This document shows, one piece after another, positions 1 to 6,805 of a stretch of 18,246 bases of DNA. The position numbers were made by a program, and so were the translations under genes. The DNA is from Clostridiales bacterium (GTDB lineage: Bacteria > Bacillota > Clostridia > Christensenellales > Aristaeellaceae), in NCBI GenBank assembly GCA_004556985.1, contig SFFC01000037.1, positions 1 to 18,246 of the forward strand. The letters are read 5' to 3'. A model generated the notes under the pieces. The model saw only the letters and a program-made list of their open reading frames with translations. It had not been told where the DNA came from and made no database searches. Numbering within the stretch: position 1 is the stretch's first letter; every line of letters begins with the position of its first letter.

Positions 1-1100
1 CGGCCCCGGCAGAACTCGCGCACCGTGCGCAGGATGTTGGAAAGCGCGTCCGGCGAATGCGAATAGTCGAGAATCATTCGGTACGGCGTCGCCGTGCCGA
101 GCATCTCCACGCGCCCTGGCACGCTCACGACCGCCTCGAGGCCCTTGCGGATATCCTCCAGCGAGACGCCGAGGATCAGCGCGCAAGCCGCGGCCGCCAG
201 GGCATTGTAGACGTTGAACATGCCCGTGAGCAGCAGATGAATGCGCTCGGTATGCAGGTTGCGCAGATTGATCGTAAAGGATACGCCCGACTCCGTGATT
301 TCGATGTCGCGCGCAAAGAGATCGGCCTGCTGGCTGATGCCGTAGGTCAGCAGAGGACAGCTCAGATCCTTGCAGACCTCGGCCGCCGTTTCCTCGTCGA
401 CGTTGACCGCCGCGTTGCGGGCCATGCCCTCGCTGAAGAGCAGGCGCTTGGCCTCAAAGTAGTTCTCCATCGTGCCGAAGAAGTCGAGATGATCCTGCGA
501 GAGGTTGGTATAGGCCGCCGCCTCGAAGGTCACGCCGACCAGCTTGCGCAGGTAGAGCGCATGGGCCGAGACCTCCATGCAGACCACCTGCACGCCCGCG
601 TCCGCCATGATGCGCAGGATGTCGAACATCTCGATCGGGTCGGGCGTCGTCAGATGGCTCGGCAGCTTCGTCGTGCCAGCGATGCAGCCCGTCGTGCCGA
701 TGATACCGCAGCTCATGCCCGCGGCCTCGATGATACTCTTGAGCAGATAGGTCGTGGTCGTCTTGCCCTTCGTGCCGGTCACGCCGATGAGGCGCAGCCG
801 GCGCTCCGGATGGCCGTTGAACGCGCTGGCGATGCGCGTCATCGCGGCGCGAACGTCCGTCACGACCACCTGCGGGCAGTCAAGCGGGAGCTCGCGCTCC
901 ACGACCAGCGCCGTGCATCCGTTTGAAAGGGCCTGCGGCGCGAAATCATGTGCGTCGACACGCCCGCCCCGGATGCAGAAGAAGAGGCCGTCCCTGCATT
1001 TTGCCCGCGAATCCGCCGTCAGCACCCCGATGGGCGTATCTTCTCCGGAGGTGATCCTCACCAGCTCCGGCATGCCTTTCGTCAATGTCGCAAGATCCAT
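1..1100 (-). CDS. murE: UDP-N-acetylmuramyl tripeptide synthase MurE, C-terminal part beyond window
   Basis: Cytoplasmic Mur ligase that adds the third amino acid of the peptidoglycan stem peptide (meso-DAP or L-Lys) to UDP-MurNAc-L-Ala-D-Glu with ATP. I read the first 366 codons; the rest runs off the left edge. Visible in the translation are the N-terminal domain with TADSR near residue 30, the ATP-binding P-loop GTKGKTT at about residues 109-115, LTTPDP, and the MurE signature NLSQDHLDFFG. The substrate-deciding motif (DNPR in DAP enzymes) is outside the window, so the third residue cannot be told. I chose the ATG at 1100 because GGAGG lies 7 bases upstream; an ATG at 1106 abuts that site. 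The gene begins 22 bases after the PBP stop and is clearly co-transcribed with it. Identification is firm. Confidence 0.95.
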   Translation of the reverse strand, partial: MDLATLTKGMPELVRITSGEDTPIGVLTADSRAKCRDGLFFCIRGGRVDAHDFAPQALSNGCTALVVERELPLDCPQVVVTDVRAAMTRIASAFNGHPERRLRLIGVTGTKGKTTTTYLLKSIIEAAGMSCGIIGTTGCIAGTTKLPSHLTTPDPIEMFDILRIMADAGVQVVCMEVSAHALYLRKLVGVTFEAAAYTNLSQDHLDFFGTMENYFEAKRLLFSEGMARNAAVNVDEETAAEVCKDLSCPLLTYGISQQADLFARDIEITESGVSFTINLRNLHTERIHLLLTGMFNVYNALAAAACALILGVSLEDIRKGLEAVVSVPGRVEMLGTATPYRMILDYSHSPDALSNILRTVREFCRG

Positions 1101-1122
1101 CGTCATTCCTCCATTGTTTGCT

Positions 1123-3246
1123 CTACGGCACCTCAAAGGTCACCGTCACCGCCGTGCCCGCCGCTGCGTAAGCGCCTGCCGACGGGCGCTGCCGCACGGC
1201 AATGCCGTCGCCCTGCGCTTCAAGCTCCAGGCCGCTCTGCCGCAGCGCCTGCGCGCTCTCCCGGACAGGCAGGCCGATCACATCGGGCACCTGCGTATAT
1301 TCCCCGGCCGTCGGCGCGCTGATGCCCCTGACATAGAGCATCGCGCAAAAGCCCTCCGACACCGTCGTTCCCGCCGGCGGAAGCTGGCCGGTCACCAGCG
1401 AATTCGTTCCGTCCGTCACGCTGTCGATGCCCAGCTCCCGCAGGATTGCCCGCGCATCGGTCACGTTCATGCCCGTCACATCGGGCATGGTCACCTTCGC
1501 CCGCTCCGCGCTACCGTCCGTTTTGGGCACGCCCAGCAGCGGCAGAATCTCCGAAAAAATCTGCGCGGCAAACGGCGCCGCGGTCGTTCCTCCGTAATCC
1601 GGCTGCACCTGCGCCTCGTCCACGATCACCAGCAGCGCCACCTTCGGGTTTTCCACGGGCGCAAAGCCCACAAACGAGCCGATGTGCAGGTTGCGCACAA
1701 TCTGTCCGTCCCGGTAAATCTGGGCCGTGCCCGTCTTGCCGCCGACGCTGTAGCCGTCGACCCGCGCGTTCTTGCCGCCGCCCTCCGAGACAACGCTGTA
1801 AAGCAGCTCGCGCATCGTCCGGCTCGTCTCCTCGGTAATCGGGCTGGCGACCACGGTCGGCGCGGTCGTCTCCAGGACGTCTCCGTCCTCGCTTAAAATG
1901 GCCTCCACCAGATAGGGCTTCATCAGCCGTCCCCCGTTGACCACCGCGCAGGCCGCCGTGATCATCTGAATCGGCGTCACCGCGACGCTCTGCCCAAAAC
2001 CGATACGCGCCAGATCGACATTCTTAACCCGGCTCGCAGGAATCAGGATGCCGGAGGCCTCGCCGTACAGGTCGATACCCGTCGCCGAGCCCAGTCCGAA
2101 CGCATGCAGATACTGATACAGCCGCTCGCTGCCCAGCCGCAGCGCGATCTGCGTGAAGACGGGGTTGCAGGAGTTTTGCAGCGCCTGCTTCATCGTCTCC
2201 GCCCCATGCGGCGCGCCCCAGCAGCGCACCGTGCTGCCGTCGACCGTGATGCGCCCCGAGCAGTAAAAGCCCTCCTGCGGATTGGTAGCTCCGCAGTCGA
2301 TGGCCGATGCCGCTGTGAGCATCTTGAAGGTCGATCCCGGCTCGTACACGTCGCTCAGCGTCGTGATGCGCATGAGCTGGGCGAGCCTTTCGGCGTCCTC
2401 CCGGGGCGGGTCGGCCGGGTCGTAGGTCGGATACATCGCCATCGCCAGCACGGCGCCCGTGTTGACGTCCATCGCGATCGCCTGCACGCCCTGCGCTTCA
2501 TTGACCTGCGCGCATTCCCGCACGGCCCGCTCCACGGCGGCCTGCACCTCGCGGTCGATCGTCAGACGGATGGTCTTGCCCGCCGTCGCGGGCACGTAGA
2601 GCGTCACGCCGTCGGGCAGCGTTCTCGCCCGCGCGTCGACCTCTGTCACCAGCCTGCCCGGCTCGCCGGCCAGGACATCCTCGTAATACAGCTCCAGTCC
2701 GCTCTGGCCGACGCCGTCCACATTGCAAAGGCCCAGCACCTGCGACAGGAGCGTACCCATAGGATACCACCTGCTGACGTCTTCGTCAAATGCCAATCCG
2801 CTCAGACGCTGCGCATCCGGATCATTTTCGCTCAAAAGAATGGCGCGTAGCCTGTCCGCGTCCTCGCGCTGCACCTGCCGCGCCAGCGTCACCGTCGCGG
2901 CCGAGGTATTTTGCAGCTTCTTGAGAACCGTCTCCGCCGGCAGCCCGAGTTCCCGCTCGAGCACCTGCGCCATTCCCTCCGGGTCGCGGACGTCCCGCGT
3001 GCGTGCGCTGAGGATGAAACTGGTGACCGACTGCGCCAGCAGCCGGCCGTTCGTGTCGACGATGTCGCCTCGTCTGGCCGCGACGACGCCGCTGCGCGTC
3101 CATTGCTTCGTGCCCCGCGCCGTCAGCTCCTGCGCGCGAAACACCTGCAAATTCACCAAGCGCGCGAAGACGCAAAGAAAAAGGAGAAAGAATCCGCCGG
3201 ACAACAGAACCAGCCGCTTTCGTACGGTGGCTCCCGGTGACCGCAA
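1123..3246 (-). CDS. spoVD: Penicillin-binding protein, SpoVD/FtsI type, with two PASTA domains
   Basis: Class B transpeptidase that cross-links peptidoglycan at the septum or spore cortex, anchored in the membrane. The 707-residue product has a short cytoplasmic N-terminus, one membrane helix (about 11-34), a PBP dimerisation domain (about 55-210), and a transpeptidase domain with all three motifs: STFK with catalytic Ser305, SCN at 359-361, and KTGT at 504-507. Two PASTA domains follow (about 583-640 and 647-707), starting at MPDVTGM and VPDVIGL. Start is TTG at 3246, seven bases after the preceding stop; no ATG or GTG lies before the membrane helix. Bacillus has separate pbpB and spoVD genes here; this window shows only one, so it may serve vegetative division (FtsI) rather than, or as well as, sporulation. 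Class is certain, the division/sporulation assignment is not. Confidence 0.93.
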   Translation of the reverse strand: MRSPGATVRKRLVLLSGGFFLLFLCVFARLVNLQVFRAQELTARGTKQWTRSGVVAARRGDIVDTNGRLLAQSVTSFILSARTRDVRDPEGMAQVLERELGLPAETVLKKLQNTSAATVTLARQVQREDADRLRAILLSENDPDAQRLSGLAFDEDVSRWYPMGTLLSQVLGLCNVDGVGQSGLELYYEDVLAGEPGRLVTEVDARARTLPDGVTLYVPATAGKTIRLTIDREVQAAVERAVRECAQVNEAQGVQAIAMDVNTGAVLAMAMYPTYDPADPPREDAERLAQLMRITTLSDVYEPGSTFKMLTAASAIDCGATNPQEGFYCSGRITVDGSTVRCWGAPHGAETMKQALQNSCNPVFTQIALRLGSERLYQYLHAFGLGSATGIDLYGEASGILIPASRVKNVDLARIGFGQSVAVTPIQMITAACAVVNGGRLMKPYLVEAILSEDGDVLETTAPTVVASPITEETSRTMRELLYSVVSEGGGKNARVDGYSVGGKTGTAQIYRDGQIVRNLHIGSFVGFAPVENPKVALLVIVDEAQVQPDYGGTTAAPFAAQIFSEILPLLGVPKTDGSAERAKVTMPDVTGMNVTDARAILRELGIDSVTDGTNSLVTGQLPPAGTTVSEGFCAMLYVRGISAPTAGEYTQVPDVIGLPVRESAQALRQSGLELEAQGDGIAVRQRPSAGAYAAAGTAVTVTFEVP

Positions 3247-3252
3247 GCCCTC

Positions 3253-3924
3253 TCACTCCCCAATATGCAGCACGTCAAGAAGCCCCAGCAGGATGTCGAG
3301 CACACCCAGCTTCGGCTTTTCCTGTTTCTGTACCGGATTGTTCGCCCCGTCCTCGCCCGTCTGGATGTAGATTGTCCGGGTTTCGGCGCGCTCCGGGCGC
3401 AGCATGCCCAGCTCGTTCTGCGCCAAGTTGCGGATACGCTCGCCGTTTCTGGCCAGCTCCAGCTGCTGCTCAAGCTTCTCGTTCTCCCGCTCGATGGCGA
3501 TGGTTTTGCTCTGATACGCCGCAATGCTGTTTTGCAGGTTGACGGCCGTCACCATCTTCTGTCCCCAAGCCGCGATGATCAGCAGAATGGCCGCACCGAT
3601 GACGATGCAGGCTGCCACGTCGCCCTTGGCCTTGCCGGCCTCCCGCGCCAAGTGGTCGATCATGCCCTCCCGCTGCGGCGCGCGGCGCACGAGCGGCTCC
3701 TGCTGCGGCGCGGCCGTCTGCGCATCTTCGGTCTCGAAGATCGGCGTCGGCGTCTCGCGCCAGGGCCGCTCCACGCGGTAGCCCGCCCGATTGTGATCGA
3801 TCAGCTCCTCCTGCCGGGAGCCCGCCGGCACCTTTGCAATGTACAGCCGGTTTTCCGCCTCCTGCGCGCCATGCCGGTAACCGGAGGACGCATATTTTCC
3901 GCGCGTGCTTTTCGCGTTCGTCAT
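3253..3924 (-). CDS. ftsL: FtsL-like septum formation protein
   Basis: Bitopic membrane protein expected to join the divisome complex FtsL-DivIC-DivIB and help activate the septal PBP encoded next. The translation shows a long, charged cytoplasmic region of about 100 residues, a single membrane helix (about 102-121), then a coiled coil rich in E, L, Q (about 127-172), and the family-like stretch NLAQNELGMLRPE. The C-terminus is hydrophobic. FtsL is short and poorly conserved; the unusually long N-terminal tail matches clostridial FtsL/DivIC-like proteins. The call rests on topology and on position between mraZ and the PBP. I prefer the ATG at 3924, with AGGTG 9 bases upstream; the frame extends to a TTG at 3951 (232 residues). 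The next gene starts 6 bases after its stop. Confidence 0.75.
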   Translation of the reverse strand: MTNAKSTRGKYASSGYRHGAQEAENRLYIAKVPAGSRQEELIDHNRAGYRVERPWRETPTPIFETEDAQTAAPQQEPLVRRAPQREGMIDHLAREAGKAKGDVAACIVIGAAILLIIAAWGQKMVTAVNLQNSIAAYQSKTIAIERENEKLEQQLELARNGERIRNLAQNELGMLRPERAETRTIYIQTGEDGANNPVQKQEKPKLGVLDILLGLLDVLHIGE

Positions 3925-4035
3925 CAGTGTATTCACCTGCCTTTCCTTCAAGAACCGGCCCGTCCGCCGGATGCGCCTGGCGCAGCGCCTGCGCAGGCCC
4001 GCGCTGCCGCCGGCGCTCAGGCGCCCCGTGCGGCA

Positions 4036-4488
4036 TCACTGCGGATATTTCTCATAGACATAGTCAGCCAGCGTGTCAAACTGCGCTTCCGTCTCCGCCT
4101 CCATTCTGGCATAGACCTCAGCATCCCAGATCTCGATGTAATGATTCAGCCCGACGAACACGATATCGCGCGTCAGGCCGATTTTGGCTCGAAGCTTGGC
4201 CGGGATGAGTACCCGGCCCTGGGCGTCCATGCTATTGCCCGAAAAGGAGACGCTCATCAGATAGCGCTCATATTGCAAACCGATTTTGTCCATCGGATTG
4301 ATCTGCGAGAGCCGTTCAAGCTGCCTGTCCCAGATCTCCTTGGGATAGATCGCCACGGCTGTCTTGTTGGGGTTGATCGTGATGGTGAAGTCCTCTCCCA
4401 GCGCATCACGGTAGGAGGCGGGGATGATGACGCGGCCCTTGCCGTCAAGGGAGTGATCAAACGAGCCCGAAAACGCCAGATGAGCCAT
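4036..4488 (-). CDS. mraZ: Transcriptional regulator MraZ
   Basis: MraZ is the AbrB-fold DNA-binding repressor of the dcw cluster and binds direct repeats in front of its own gene. The product has the two tandem MraZ half-domains, each with the DxKGR-type motif: LDGKGRVIIPASYR near the start and MDAQGRVLIPAKLR in the second half. At about 150 residues it is of normal family length. The ATG at 4488 is preferred because the AAGGAGG ribosome site lies 10 bases upstream; an in-frame ATG at 4497 sits only 1 base from that site. It is first in the operon. The operator repeats at 4535-4564 match autoregulation. There is no rsmH (mraW) gene between mraZ and ftsL, unlike most bacteria. Confidence 0.96.
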   Translation of the reverse strand: MAHLAFSGSFDHSLDGKGRVIIPASYRDALGEDFTITINPNKTAVAIYPKEIWDRQLERLSQINPMDKIGLQYERYLMSVSFSGNSMDAQGRVLIPAKLRAKIGLTRDIVFVGLNHYIEIWDAEVYARMEAETEAQFDTLADYVYEKYPQ

Positions 4489-4534
4489 GTTTGACATCCC
4501 TCCTTCCCCAAACTAACCACTTCGCTCCCTTACT

Positions 4535-4564
4535 CGTCTACTTTACACCATTTGCCACCACTTT
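4535..4564 (-). promoter_or_regulatory. MraZ operator: three tandem 10-bp repeats
   Basis: Minus strand reads AAAGTGGTGG, CAAATGGTGT and AAAGTAGACG back to back in exact 10-base phase, the third copy degenerate. This is the arrangement known for MraZ boxes (G-rich repeats one helical turn apart) in front of mraZ. The repeats occupy the promoter spacer and -10 region, so bound MraZ would block RNA polymerase. Confidence 0.75.
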
Positions 4565-4568
4565 TCAA
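4540..4568 (-). promoter_or_regulatory. Sigma-A type promoter of the mraZ (dcw) operon
   Basis: On the minus strand TTGAAA (4563-4568) and TAAAGT (4540-4545) are 17 bases apart, a good match to the housekeeping -35/-10 pattern, about 50 bases before the mraZ start. The spacer contains MraZ-type repeats, which supports both assignments. Confidence 0.75.
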
Positions 4569-4609
4569 GCACCTTCCCGATGAAGATTTTGCTAAATCAC
4601 CCGATTGCC

Positions 4610-4626
4610 CGTAACATTTATGTAAC
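4610..4626 (+). promoter_or_regulatory. WalR-box-like direct repeat upstream of mraZ promoter
   Basis: CGTAAC-ATTTA-TGTAAC matches the WalR (YycF) consensus TGTWAH-N5-TGTWAH except for the first base. It lies about 42 bases upstream of the mraZ -35 element. The regulator gene at 11883-12578 encodes a WalR-like protein. A short motif can occur by chance, so this is suggestive only. Confidence 0.35.
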
Positions 4627-4629
4627 AAA

Positions 4630-4660
4630 ACGCTGCGGCAGGTTTTCCCCGCCGCAGCGT
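4630..4660 (-). terminator. Strong GC-rich hairpin between metallophosphoesterase and mraZ genes
   Basis: A perfect 10-bp stem (ACGCTGCGGC with GCCGCAGCGT) with an 11-base loop. Reading minus it is followed by TTTTG only, so it is a weak terminator or a structured element; reading plus, the pyrimidine run ending in TTTTTCTTTTC comes 7 bases later. Apart from this hairpin, the WalR-like repeat and the mraZ promoter, I see no gene in the 4489-4803 gap. Confidence 0.45.
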
Positions 4661-4765
4661 CTCCCCGGTTTTTCTTTTCACCGCTTTGCCGCGCCTGTTT
4701 TCGGTCTGCGCGGCGCTTTCCGATATCCTTCCCGGAGCTGATGACAGGGCAGCTTCCGGCAGGAT

Positions 4766-4796
4766 AAAAAAAGAAGCGCTCTCTCAGGAGCGCCTC
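4766..4796 (-). terminator. Rho-independent terminator after metallophosphoesterase gene
   Basis: Minus strand GAGGCGCTC pairs with GAGCGCTTC (9 bp with one G-U pair) around a CTGAGA loop and is followed directly by seven T. It lies just after the stop codon at 4804 and separates this transcript from the dcw operon. Confidence 0.9.
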
Positions 4797-4803
4797 CGCT
4801 TGT

Positions 4804-5517
4804 CTATTCTCCGTCCCCTGGCGTGACCTCCAGGAGTCTGAACCCGAGCGCGTCGCAGGAGACCAGGTCGTAGCGAACGCCCTGGTACCAGCCGTTAAAG
4901 CCGCGCTGCACGCTCTGCCCATGCAGATGGCCGTACACGCAGCGCCGGACGCCATAGTCGCTGAGCAGCTGCGTAAACGCCGTGCCGGCGCGCAGGTTTT
5001 CCGGCAGCAGCGGCGGATAATGCATCATCGCCACGATGCTGCGGCCCTGCGCCAGGCGCGCCGCCTCCTTGAGTGACATTTCCAGCCGCATCGCCTCGCG
5101 GCGATAGAGCTTCTCGTCCTTCTCCTGCGCCCCGGCGGCAGGCGGAATCGTCCAGCCCCGCGTCCCGCAGAAGACGTACGGCCCAATCACGCAGGCGTCG
5201 TTCTGCACGGCGGCCATGTTTTCGGGCAGACAGGCGCGCAGCTGCGTCAGCGAAGACCACCAATAGTCGTGGTTGCCGCGCAGGATGAGAATCCGGCCCG
5301 GCAGACTGCCGATGCGCCGCAGATCCCCGACCGCCGCGCCCAGCTGCATCGCCCAAGAGATATCCCCGGGGATGAGGACGACGTCCTCCTGCGTCACGCG
5401 CGCGCACCAGTCGTCGCTGATGCGCTCAAAGTGGTTTTCCCAGTGCGAGCCAAAGACGTCCATCGGCTTTTTGTCGCCTCCCGGCAGATGCAAATCACCG
5501 ATCGCGAATATCCTCAC
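4804..5517 (-). CDS. Calcineurin-like metallophosphoesterase
   Basis: Probable cytoplasmic phosphohydrolase with a two-metal centre; its substrate cannot be told. All family motifs are present in the 237-residue product: GDLHL (Asp8, His10), GDISWA (Asp52), GNHDYWW (Asn82, His83), MMHYPP (His166) and GHLHG (His197, His199). There is no signal peptide or membrane helix. It resembles the small single-domain predicted phosphohydrolases common in clostridia, such as those grouped in COG1768; the group number is from memory. It begins 29 bases after the zinc-ribbon gene and is probably co-transcribed with it, and is followed by a strong terminator. The start ATG at 5517 gives a direct beta-strand MRIFAIGDLH, as is usual for the family. 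Confidence 0.9.
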   Translation of the reverse strand: MRIFAIGDLHLPGGDKKPMDVFGSHWENHFERISDDWCARVTQEDVVLIPGDISWAMQLGAAVGDLRRIGSLPGRILILRGNHDYWWSSLTQLRACLPENMAAVQNDACVIGPYVFCGTRGWTIPPAAGAQEKDEKLYRREAMRLEMSLKEAARLAQGRSIVAMMHYPPLLPENLRAGTAFTQLLSDYGVRRCVYGHLHGQSVQRGFNGWYQGVRYDLVSCDALGFRLLEVTPGDGE

Positions 5518-5546
5518 GCCTTCACCCCGCTATGTCCCCGGACGGT

Positions 5547-5942
5547 TCAGTTGTCCTCGTCCTCGTCGTCGTCATTATCGGCTTCCTTGCTCTTCTCCTC
5601 TTCCAGAGAGATCTGCTCGCCGATTTCCTCGGGCATATCCTCAGGAAGGGCCTCGAGCTCGATCTCCTCCATCTCGGAGACATCCTCCATGTCCAAGGAC
5701 ACGTCGGGGCTCTCCTGCTCCTCGATGGCGTCGTCGCGCAGGCCCTGCTGCTGGTTCATTTCCTTGTAGCACATGTAGCAGACGTCCTTGCCGGGCATAA
5801 CGGGGTTTTCGTTGCAGATCGAGCAGAGCTCGAACGGATCGTCGAGCGCTTCGCCCTTCATCTCGCGCTTGCACACCGGGCAGTAGAGCTCTTCCTCCCG
5901 GATGTAGTTGAGTTCGCACCGCGGACACTTGATAAAGCCCAT
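5547..5942 (-). CDS. Zinc-ribbon protein with acidic tail, function unknown
   Basis: The 131-residue protein has four CxxC pairs in its first 60 residues (Cys6/9, 21/24, 40/43, 55/58), enough for two zinc-binding ribbons. The remainder is very acidic and low in complexity, ending in a run of Asp and Glu. No catalytic motif is visible, and no specific function can be given; such proteins may contact nucleic acid or a protein partner. The minus strand carries AGGAGG about 7 bases before the ATG at 5942. The neighbour downstream is the metallophosphoesterase, 29 bases away, so the two likely form a two-gene transcript. Its promoter appears to lie in the divergent region 5943-6076. Confidence 0.8.
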   Translation of the reverse strand: MGFIKCPRCELNYIREEELYCPVCKREMKGEALDDPFELCSICNENPVMPGKDVCYMCYKEMNQQQGLRDDAIEEQESPDVSLDMEDVSEMEEIELEALPEDMPEEIGEQISLEEEKSKEADNDDDEDEDN

Positions 5943-5975
5943 AGGCCAATCCTCCTGATTATGCTTCTATTCCGT

Positions 5976-6001
5976 ATATTTCCTTGGCAGCAGGCTGCCA
6001 A
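5976..6001 (-). promoter_or_regulatory. Putative promoter and palindromic operator for zinc-ribbon gene
   Basis: Minus strand TTGGCA (5996-6001) and TATACG, 17 bases apart, form a plausible promoter. The -35 lies inside a perfect palindrome, TTGGCAGC-CT-GCTGCCAA (5984-6001). TGCCAAT also recurs on the plus strand at 5996-6002 and 6017-6023, 21 bases apart, hinting at a protein-binding region shared with the divergent CAP gene. Confidence 0.4.
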
Positions 6002-6006
6002 TTCTA

Positions 6007-6035
6007 TTGCTGTGATTGCCAATCTGCGCTACACT
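6007..6035 (+). promoter_or_regulatory. Putative promoter of CAP-domain gene
   Basis: TTGCTG (6007-6012) and TACACT (6030-6035) are 17 bases apart and end 41 bases before the ATG. The match to consensus is moderate. The spacer contains the short palindrome GATTGCCAATC. Confidence 0.4.
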
Positions 6036-6076
6036 GCTGTATGGCCAGGGGCCAGGACAACCAAGGAGGTACTCCC

Positions 6077-6586
6077 ATGAAGCACACCCCGAAGATGATG
6101 AAGCACCTGACAGCGCCGGCTCTCGCGCTCGCGCTGCTCTGTCTTCCGGCCGCTCAGCCGGCAGGCACGGCAGCCGCCGCGTTCGACGCACATTATACAT
6201 CAGCTTTCCTGTCAGCGCAAGAGCAGAGCGCAGGAAATCTTCTGAATTCTGACCGCGCGCGCTACGGTTTGACCGCGCTGACGCTCGATCCCGAGCTCTG
6301 CCGGATCGCGCGCATCAAGTCGCAGGACATGCGCGACAACCAGTATTTCTCGCATACCTCTCCGACATACGGCGACGCGCGCGCCATGCTCCGGCATTTC
6401 GGCTATGCCTTTGACGCGGCGGGCGAGAATATCGCGCATCATCGCGACGTCGACAAGGCGCAAGCGGCGCTGCTCTCCTCGCCCTCACACAGGCGCAACC
6501 TGCTCAGCAGCGCGTACACGAAGGTCGGCATCGGCATCGCCCAGGACAAAAGCGGCATCTATCTGACGCAGATCTTCTGCCGCTGA
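6077..6586 (+). CDS. Secreted CAP/SCP-domain protein (YkwD-like)
   Basis: Extracytoplasmic protein of the CAP (SCP/PR-1) superfamily; bacterial members are linked to the cell envelope or spore coat, but their activity is mostly unknown. The start ATG at 6077 has AAGGAGGT 6 bases upstream; the longer frame upstream is not needed. The 169-residue product begins with a signal peptide (charged start, hydrophobic stretch about 11-26, likely cleavage near AAA at 32-34). The CAP domain follows: NSDRARYGL near 57, YFSHTSP with His93, GENIA with Glu117, and SPSHRRNLL with His138, which make up most of the CAP His/Glu cleft. It is one of two plus-strand genes and converges with holA. No peptidoglycan-binding repeat is attached. 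Confidence 0.88.
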   Translation: MKHTPKMMKHLTAPALALALLCLPAAQPAGTAAAAFDAHYTSAFLSAQEQSAGNLLNSDRARYGLTALTLDPELCRIARIKSQDMRDNQYFSHTSPTYGDARAMLRHFGYAFDAAGENIAHHRDVDKAQAALLSSPSHRRNLLSSAYTKVGIGIAQDKSGIYLTQIFCR

Positions 6587-6743
6587 AGCAGGCCTCGCAC
6601 TGCGAGCGCACATGGGAAAGCGCGCCCATCCCGCAGCGCTCCCTCGCGGGCAGCACAGCGGCCTCCAGCGGCGTGAGCGCCGGAAGGAAGACGACGTTCA
6701 TGCCTATCCGGCGCACAGAGGATTGATTTCGTTGTCTCATGAT

Positions 6744-6783
6744 AAATCCCTCCCGGTTCATCCTATGCCGGAAGGGATTTTTT
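6744..6783 (+). terminator. Rho-independent terminator, plus strand, after CAP gene
   Basis: AAATCCCT pairs with AGGGATTT, extended inward by CCGG/CCGG across one mismatch, and is followed by a run of T ending at 6783. It lies between the convergent CAP and holA genes. Read on the minus strand there is no U-run. The rest of 6587-6805 holds only a small hairpin at 6594-6606 just after the CAP stop. Confidence 0.75.
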
Positions 6784-6805
6784 GCGCGGTCAATCTGCCC
6801 TCGCC

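Noticed and set aside
3265..4494. Plus-strand frame of 409 codons opposite ftsL and mraZ
   Set aside because: Antisense to two well supported genes; composition is that of a shadow frame.
4530..4955. Minus-strand frame covering the MPE terminator and the mraZ promoter
   Set aside because: It crosses a clear terminator, the promoter and operator repeats; no domain is visible.
6504..6740. Small minus-strand frame starting at 6740 after GGGAGGG, between holA and the CAP gene
   Set aside because: The ribosome-like site is the 3' arm of the plus-strand terminator, and the frame runs into the CAP gene on the opposite strand. The product has no recognisable features.
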